From assembly GCA_014337915.1 (NCBI GenBank), contig QUBU01000015.1:1-64000 (forward strand): a DNA stretch of 64,000 nucleotides. The letters run 5' to 3'. The notes beneath the pieces were generated by a model that did no database searches, was not told the origin of the DNA, and worked only from the letters and a program-made list of their open reading frames with translations. Below are positions 59,183-64,000 of the stretch, piece after piece. Position 1 is the first letter of the stretch; each line of letters begins with the position of its first letter. The translations under genes were made by a program, and so were the position numbers. The DNA is from Gammaproteobacteria bacterium (GTDB lineage: Bacteria; Pseudomonadota; Gammaproteobacteria; Steroidobacterales; GCA-2729495).

Positions 59183-60901
59183 ATGCCCGAGCCCGTACCT
59201 CAGGCCGCCCGCACCGGCATGCTCAGCCAGATGCTGCGCCTTGCCAGCCCGTACTGGAGCTGCGAGCGCCGCTGGAAAGTGCGCGGCGCCACCCTGCTGC
59301 TGTTCCTGCTGACCGTGGGCCAGGTGGCGCTGACCATCTGGGGCAACTACTGGAATCGCGCCCTGTTCGACGCCCTGGAAGCGCGCTCGGTACCCGAGGT
59401 GCTGGTGCAGGTCGGCGTCTTTGTGCTGATCTTCGCCAGTTCCATCGTCGTGACGGCCGCGCACCTCATGGTCAAGCGCTGGCTCCAGCTCGACTGGCGC
59501 GCCTGGATCACCGAACGCCTCGTCGGACGCTGGATGCAGGAGGGTCGCCACTACCGCCTGTTGTTCAGCGCCGGCGACCATGACAACCCCGACGGCCGCA
59601 TCGCCGAGGACATCCGCATCGCCACCGAAAGCGCCATCGCGCTGGCCCATACGCTGGTGTTCTCGGTGATGATCCTCGGCACCTTCACCGACATCCTCTG
59701 GGACGTATCCGGCGTTATCACGGTGCCAGGGACCACGCTCGAGCTGTCCGGCTACCTGGTGCCGCTGGCGGTGCTTTATGCCGGCGCCGGCACCCTGGTG
59801 GGCTGGATGTTCGGCAGGCCGCTTGTGCGCACGACGAATGCACTGCAGACGGCCGAGGCCAGCTTCCGTTTCGGTCTCGCCCGTGCACGCGAGCATGCCG
59901 AATCCATAGCCCTGATGCATGGCGAAGCCATGGAGCGCGCCAGTTCGGCCGTGCGCTTCCGTGAGATCGTCCGCGACTGGGACCGGCAGTCGCTGGCCTA
60001 CATGGGCATCGTGTCGTTCTCCACCGGGTATGGCGCACTGCTGCCGGTGTTCCCGATCTTGGTGGCAGCCCCGCAGTACATCATGGGCGCCATGTCGCTG
60101 GGGGTACTGATGCAGGCCGCCCAGGCTTTCCAGAAGGTGACCTCGGCACTGTCCTGGCCGGTGGACAACGTCGGCGAAATCGCCCGCTGCCGGGCCTCCG
60201 CCGACCGCGTGCTGTCGCTGTACCTCGGTATGCAGCGCCTCGATGAAGAGGCACGGACAGCGGGCGGGCGGCGCATCGCGCTCGGCCGCTGCGCGCCCGC
60301 ACACCTGAAGATCGAGGACCTGACCATCACCGAGCCCGGCGGCCAGGTTCTCATCGAGCACCTGAACTGCGCCATCCGCCGTGGCGAGCGCGTGCTGATC
60401 ACCGGAGATCCGGTGGTCACCAGCAGCCTGTTCAAGGTGATCGGCGGGTTATGGCCCTGGGGCCATGGCCGCGTGCTGTTGCCGGACGATGGCAGGATGC
60501 TGTTCATGGCCCACCGGCCTTTCCTTCCCGAGGGCTCGCTGCGTGCGGCGCTCTGCTATCCACAGCCGGCGGATACCTACAGCGACAGGTGTATCCGCCA
60601 TGCCCTGGAGTGCGTCGGGCTGGCCTGGCTGGCACCACGCCTTGACGAACACAACAACTGGGAACAGGTGCTGCCGCTTCGCAACCAGCAGCAGCTGGGC
60701 ATTGCCCGGGTGGTGATGCAGCGGCCGGCCTGGATTTTCATCGAGGAAGCCACCGACGCCTTCGATCCGAAAGGCGAGCGGCTGATGCTGGAGATGCTCC
60801 GGCACGAACTACCCAGCAGTTCAATGCTCACCATCAGCTTCCACGCCGGCCTCGAGTCCCTGCACGACCGCAAGATCGTCCTCGACCGCAAAACGGGGTA
60901 A
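59183..60901 (+). CDS. ABC transporter of the SbmA/YddA group with degenerate ATPase domain
   Basis: About 572 residues from MPEPVPQAARTG. Six membrane helices in the first 320 residues, including YWNRALFDALEARSVPEVL, the SbmA/BacA-like motif region. The nucleotide domain is degenerate: the Walker A site reads ITGDPVVTSSLFKV (about 405-413), one residue short and without the Gly-Lys; the signature reads LPLRNQQQLG; Walker B reads IFIEEATDAFD. The H-loop His (TISFHAG) remains. ATP hydrolysis seems unlikely. It may work as an SbmA-like secondary transporter of peptides with a vestigial domain, or pair with an active partner. A terminator-like repeat lies upstream. Confidence 0.8.
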   Translation: MPEPVPQAARTGMLSQMLRLASPYWSCERRWKVRGATLLLFLLTVGQVALTIWGNYWNRALFDALEARSVPEVLVQVGVFVLIFASSIVVTAAHLMVKRWLQLDWRAWITERLVGRWMQEGRHYRLLFSAGDHDNPDGRIAEDIRIATESAIALAHTLVFSVMILGTFTDILWDVSGVITVPGTTLELSGYLVPLAVLYAGAGTLVGWMFGRPLVRTTNALQTAEASFRFGLARAREHAESIALMHGEAMERASSAVRFREIVRDWDRQSLAYMGIVSFSTGYGALLPVFPILVAAPQYIMGAMSLGVLMQAAQAFQKVTSALSWPVDNVGEIARCRASADRVLSLYLGMQRLDEEARTAGGRRIALGRCAPAHLKIEDLTITEPGGQVLIEHLNCAIRRGERVLITGDPVVTSSLFKVIGGLWPWGHGRVLLPDDGRMLFMAHRPFLPEGSLRAALCYPQPADTYSDRCIRHALECVGLAWLAPRLDEHNNWEQVLPLRNQQQLGIARVVMQRPAWIFIEEATDAFDPKGERLMLEMLRHELPSSSMLTISFHAGLESLHDRKIVLDRKTG

Positions 60902-60912
60902 GGAGCCGCTGT

Positions 60913-62031
60913 TCACCGGAACGAAGTGGGGAGCCAGCCACGCTCGACGCAGTCGCGGAAGCACCAGGAGGGCGTGGTCTCGGTGCGGTAGCTCCAGAAG
61001 AACCAGCCGCGATAATGCTCGAAGGCGCAAAGCTGCGCAGCACCGAATCCGCGGTTCGCAACATCTACCTGGAATCCGTCGAGGTTCTCCAGCGCGTGGT
61101 TGTACGGCCCCTCGGCCCAGAGCGATACCACCTTGAGGTCGAGCCCCAGGCTCCATTCGCCGGCAATGCCCGACACCCCGAGTTCGCGCTGGATCTGCCC
61201 GGCCTCGTCGCGCCAGAGTACGCCGGCCTTGTGCAGGTGGCCACCGATGTCCATGTCCTTGTCCGCCTGGTCGAAGCACTGGTAGCGGTGGACGTCGAAG
61301 AGCACGTTGGCAAAGCCCGGCTCCTGGAAGAAACCGAGGTACTCCCGATGCGAGCGGAAACCGTCGTGCATCACCACGGCTGCCTCTGCCGGTGAGCACC
61401 AGTTGCGTACCGCGGCATTGGCGCGGCGGTAGTAGTCCTTGAGGACTGCCGTCGGCACGTCCCAGCGCGGCTCGTTCAGGAACTCGATGCCGAGCAGCCC
61501 CCTGCGCCCGCGGTAACGCTCCGCGAGGCGGCCCAACACATCCACGGAATGCGCGATGTACTCCTCCTTCGTGTGCCACTCGCAGATATCCTTGATGCCC
61601 CCGTTGTCGAAGCCATTCTGGCAGCCGGGCGCAGCGTGCAGGTCGAGCAACACCGCGAGGCCGAACTCCTCGGCCCAGGCCATGGCCCGGTCCACCACTT
61701 CAATTCCGCCCATCACGAACGGCTGCGGGTCAGCACCGTACGCCGGGTGCCAGGGGTACGGCGGGCCGAACACCCAGTGCCCCAGTGGCAGGCGCAGCGC
61801 ATTGATGCCCACGGCCGCCAGCCAGGCAAAATCATCGCGGGTGATGAAGCTGTCCCAGTGCCGGCGTAGCCGCGGCCCGGCGGCAGCGCCCAGCTCCGCG
61901 CACCAGCTGGTCTCGTCGGTGGCCGCCAGGCCCGTAAACAGGCTCGGCGTCATCCACTTCTCCAGCACCAGCCAGCCGCCGAGGTTGACACCGCGCAGGC
62001 GGGATGGCGGGTCGTGGGGTCCTGGCGTCAT
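60913..62031 (-). CDS. GH5-family glycoside hydrolase (exo-beta-1,3-glucanase-like)
   Basis: 372 residues. RGVNLGGWLVLEKWMTPSLF is the classic Exg1-type start. The acid/base Glu is in EFLNEPRWD and the nucleophile in GIAGEWSLG; DNGGIKDICEWH and RYQCFDQ line the pocket. There is no signal peptide, so the enzyme would be cytoplasmic or exported by another route. Family members with the GGWLVLE block remove glucose from beta-1,3-glucans. The GH17-like protein at 28127 is another beta-1,3-glucan-type enzyme, not adjacent. Confidence 0.88.
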   Translation of the reverse strand: MTPGPHDPPSRLRGVNLGGWLVLEKWMTPSLFTGLAATDETSWCAELGAAAGPRLRRHWDSFITRDDFAWLAAVGINALRLPLGHWVFGPPYPWHPAYGADPQPFVMGGIEVVDRAMAWAEEFGLAVLLDLHAAPGCQNGFDNGGIKDICEWHTKEEYIAHSVDVLGRLAERYRGRRGLLGIEFLNEPRWDVPTAVLKDYYRRANAAVRNWCSPAEAAVVMHDGFRSHREYLGFFQEPGFANVLFDVHRYQCFDQADKDMDIGGHLHKAGVLWRDEAGQIQRELGVSGIAGEWSLGLDLKVVSLWAEGPYNHALENLDGFQVDVANRGFGAAQLCAFEHYRGWFFWSYRTETTPSWCFRDCVERGWLPTSFR

Positions 62032-62136
62032 CGTTTCATCCTTGCGTACGAAGGCAGTGCCTCCGGCGGGTCCAGATTAGCCGGCACAACCTGCATCCGC
62101 CAGGAAGCACTGTTGCCCGACACCGGGACCGGATTA

Positions 62137-62176
62137 CGAGAAACCGGATGCCGGCCACGAGGCCGGCGTCCCTTTT
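62137..62176 (+). repeat. Second copy of the terminator-like repeat
   Basis: CGAGAAACCGGATGCCGGCC and the next 13 bases match 59107-59139 with one change; a GCCGGCC/GGCCGGC stem with an ACGA loop is followed by GTCCCTTTTTT. It lies in a divergent intergenic region with no plus-strand gene before it, so it may be a mobile repeat rather than a working terminator. Confidence 0.75.
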
Positions 62177-62245
62177 TTGGGGGATGGCCGGTGCCCGCTG
62201 CTGGGGTAAAGTAGCCGGAAGGATTGGGGGCCCCGCAAGCAAGCC

Positions 62246-62845
62246 ATGAGCCGATTCAAGGCAGCCAAGAAGCTCGACGCCGTCGATGCCCGCCTCAATG
62301 ACCTCGAGGCGACGCGCCGCACGCTGGAGCAGCAGCTGCTAGGCGGCCCGGTGCCCGAGGCCGCGCGCCGGGATCGCTACCCCGCCATCGGCGACCCGCA
62401 GCAGCGCGACCGGCTGCTGGCGCTCGATCGCGAGATCGAGGAACAGCGCCGCGAACAGGGTGCCGCAGCAGTCGCATATTGGGGCACGGTGGTCAATGAG
62501 ACCCGCCGCAAGCTCGATGACCTGCGCGACACCTCGCTGCATTCCGCCTGGCGCCGCGGCGTGTGGTACGACATCCTCACCATCCTCTGGATCCTGGTGG
62601 GCGGCGGCTACTGGATCTACGCCTGGGCCGGCGCCATCGCCGGCGCCGTGATCACCGGCGCCTGGGCGCCGTACCTCGCCCGCGGCCGCGAGCGCACCCG
62701 CATCAGCTCCATCCGCAAGGGCGAGGACATCCTGCGCTCGGCGGAAAACGAACTGCGCCTGGCCGAACGCGAAGTGCAGCGCCACGGCATGGAGGCCCCG
62801 CCCTCCCCCGGCGCGTCCGGCGCCGGCGCGGCGCAGGGCGGCTGA
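62246..62845 (+). CDS. Coiled-coil membrane protein of unknown function
   Basis: 199 residues. Residues 1-100 are charged and helical with heptad-like Leu/Glu/Arg spacing (LDAVDARLNDLEATRRTLEQ, LALDREIEEQRREQG). One or two membrane helices follow (about 107-150: YDILTILWILVGGGYWIYAW and AGAIAGAVITGAWAPYL). The C-terminal 50 residues are again coiled-coil-like, ending in a Gly/Ala/Pro tail. I recognise no family. Convergent with the ABC-2 permease gene with a 35-base gap. Confidence 0.65.
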   Translation: MSRFKAAKKLDAVDARLNDLEATRRTLEQQLLGGPVPEAARRDRYPAIGDPQQRDRLLALDREIEEQRREQGAAAVAYWGTVVNETRRKLDDLRDTSLHSAWRRGVWYDILTILWILVGGGYWIYAWAGAIAGAVITGAWAPYLARGRERTRISSIRKGEDILRSAENELRLAEREVQRHGMEAPPSPGASGAGAAQGG

Positions 62846-62880
62846 CCGCAAACCGGCGCGATCGCGATCCGACCGGCCGC

Positions 62881-63990
62881 TCAGCCCAGCCGCTTGCGGA
62901 AACGCATCGCGGCCACCGCCACTGCGACCACGAAGAACGCCGTCAGCTTCAGCAGCGGCCGGCTCATGTCGCCCAGCGAGGCGCCGCGCAGGATCACGCC
63001 GCGCAGGATGTCGTTGAAATGGGTCAGCGGCAGCGCCTGGGCCAGCCACTGCACCGCCACCGGCATGCCCTCGAACGGAAACATGAAGCCGGAGAGCAGG
63101 ATCGACGGCAGCATCACGAAGTAACCGAGCTGCATGGCCTGGAACTGGGTGCGGGCAACCGTCGATATGAGCAGGCCCAGCGCCAGCGTCGCGGCAATGA
63201 ACAGCGTCGCGCCGGCATAGAGCTGCGCCACGCTGCCATTGACCGGCACCTGGAACAGCAGCACGCCCGCGCCGAGCACGATGCTGGTCTGCACCAGGCC
63301 CACGGCCACGTAGGGCAGCAGCTTGCCGAGCATCAGTTCCACCGGCCGCACCGGGGTGGTGATCAGCAGCTCGAGGTTGCCGCGTTCACGCTCGCGCACC
63401 AGGGCGATGGCCGTGAACACCACCATGGTCATGGTGAGGATCACGCCGATCAGCGCTGGCACGATCTGCACCGCCGTGCGCCGTTCCGGGTTGTACTCGG
63501 TCAGCACTTCCAGCGTCGCCGTGCGCCGCAACGGCGCGGTCAGCCGATCGCGCACCGGGATGCCGGCCAGCGCGCGGGCTGCCGCCTCGACACCGGGCTC
63601 GCTGCCGTCGATGAACAGCTGCGCCAGCGCCCGCTCCCCGCCGAGGCGCCGGCGCTCGAAGTCCGGCGGCAGGTAGAGGCCCACTGAAACTTCGCCCGAT
63701 GCGATCAGGCGGCGCAGCTCCTCCGGCCCGCGCGCGCGGGCGACGAAGTCCACCACCTGGCTCGCCGCGATATCGGCCACCAGGGCCCGCGAGCCCGAGC
63801 TGTTGGCGTCATCCGCCCAGGCCGCGCGCAGATGGCGCACGTCGAAGTTGATGCCGTAGCCGAAGATCAGGATCAGCAGCAGCGGCACGCCGAAGATCAT
63901 GCCGGCGGTCAGGCGGTCGCGCCGCAGCTGGCGGACCTCCTTGCCCGCCACCGCGGCTACGCGCTGGAAGAACTCCGCCGCCGCGCTCAT
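62881..63990 (-). CDS. ABC-2 type transporter permease (YhhJ/YbhR-like)
   Basis: 369 residues. One N-terminal helix (AGMIFGVPLLLILIFGYG), then a large periplasmic domain (about 50-180) with RGPEELRRLIASGEVSVGLYLPPDFE, then five helices in the C-terminal half, with VRERERGNLELLITTPVRP between helices. This is the ABC-2 permease of drug/lipid exporters whose ATPase is usually encoded upstream. The preceding ten bases to the window end would be the 3' end of such a gene; ATGA at the start codon is consistent with overlap. Substrate unknown. Confidence 0.9.
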   Translation of the reverse strand: MSAAAEFFQRVAAVAGKEVRQLRRDRLTAGMIFGVPLLLILIFGYGINFDVRHLRAAWADDANSSGSRALVADIAASQVVDFVARARGPEELRRLIASGEVSVGLYLPPDFERRRLGGERALAQLFIDGSEPGVEAAARALAGIPVRDRLTAPLRRTATLEVLTEYNPERRTAVQIVPALIGVILTMTMVVFTAIALVRERERGNLELLITTPVRPVELMLGKLLPYVAVGLVQTSIVLGAGVLLFQVPVNGSVAQLYAGATLFIAATLALGLLISTVARTQFQAMQLGYFVMLPSILLSGFMFPFEGMPVAVQWLAQALPLTHFNDILRGVILRGASLGDMSRPLLKLTAFFVVAVAVAAMRFRKRLG

Positions 63991-64000
63991 GGGGCGGCCC

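Noticed and set aside
63991..64000. 3' end of an ABC ATPase gene upstream of the permease
   Set aside because: Only ten bases remain; consistent with an overlap but not supportable as a feature.

Overview
The window is GC-rich chromosomal DNA from a Gammaproteobacterium, probably environmental and free-living. The RlmJ-type rRNA methyltransferase, the large TonB-dependent receptor, the PEP-CTERM-type sorting tails, the LapG-type protease and the mix of P450, Rieske and LLM-type oxidoreductases all fit that. I cannot name a genus. Genes are densely packed, with many ATGA stop/start overlaps. I see no rRNA, tRNA, CRISPR array, insertion sequence or phage gene, and no gene-free stretch above 300 bases.

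Layout. (1) 1-9950: an exopolysaccharide locus with a glycosyltransferase (cut by the left edge), an AsnB-like amidotransferase, an alpha/alpha-barrel-like protein of unknown role, a flippase, a Wzy-like polymerase, a Wzz-like chain-length protein and a very long Wza-like export protein. (2) 10103-17497: a cell-surface block. A LapG-like periplasmic protease is translationally coupled to a membrane sensor with a degenerate HD-GYP domain. Divergent from them are a Slam-like (DUF560) outer-membrane barrel, a candidate secreted cargo protein, a cohesin-like protein with a PEP-CTERM-type tail, and an L,D-transpeptidase. (3) 17617-22040: a heterodimeric CydDC-like ABC exporter with a divergent MerR regulator and a clear dyad operator. 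(4) 22126-34418: an amino acid permease, a methyltransferase, a P1B-type metal ATPase with a very large His-rich loop, a GH17-like membrane protein, small membrane proteins, a glutathione transferase, a second PEP-CTERM-type protein, an amidohydrolase and a rhomboid protease. (5) 34514-39800: a same-strand run of FrnE/DsbA-like protein, MsrB, a CX4R phosphatase, a Tat-exported nitrilase homologue, fructose-1,6-bisphosphatase and a PaaK-like ligase. (6) 39923-49340: a MerR-like regulator, a four-gene leftward unit (VOC protein, small secreted protein, LLM oxidoreductase, hydrolase), a TonB receptor, rlmJ, a YebC-family regulator and a Rieske oxygenase. (7) 49351-57801: a lipid/secondary-metabolism-like block with a compact 26-codon transcription unit, a methyltransferase with a C-terminal four-Cys loop, a DUF374 acyltransferase, a P450 coupled to a fatty-acyl-AMP ligase/ACP fusion, and an ATP-grasp ligase coupled to a zinc peptidase. 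(8) 57879-63990: a small secreted protein, an outer-membrane barrel, an ABC half-transporter with a destroyed P-loop, a GH5 glucanase, a coiled-coil membrane protein and an ABC-2 permease.

The strongest leads for undescribed biology are the LapG-like protease paired with an inactive HD-GYP sensor beside a Slam-like secretion pair, the isolated 26-codon unit whose Shine-Dalgarno matches 14 bases of the 16S rRNA tail, the P450/FAAL-ACP operon, and the ATPase-dead ABC transporter. Several palindromic repeats, two of them at convergent gene junctions and one family around the metal ATPase, look like dispersed REP-type elements. All functional calls come from reading the sequence and motif memory; no database search was run.
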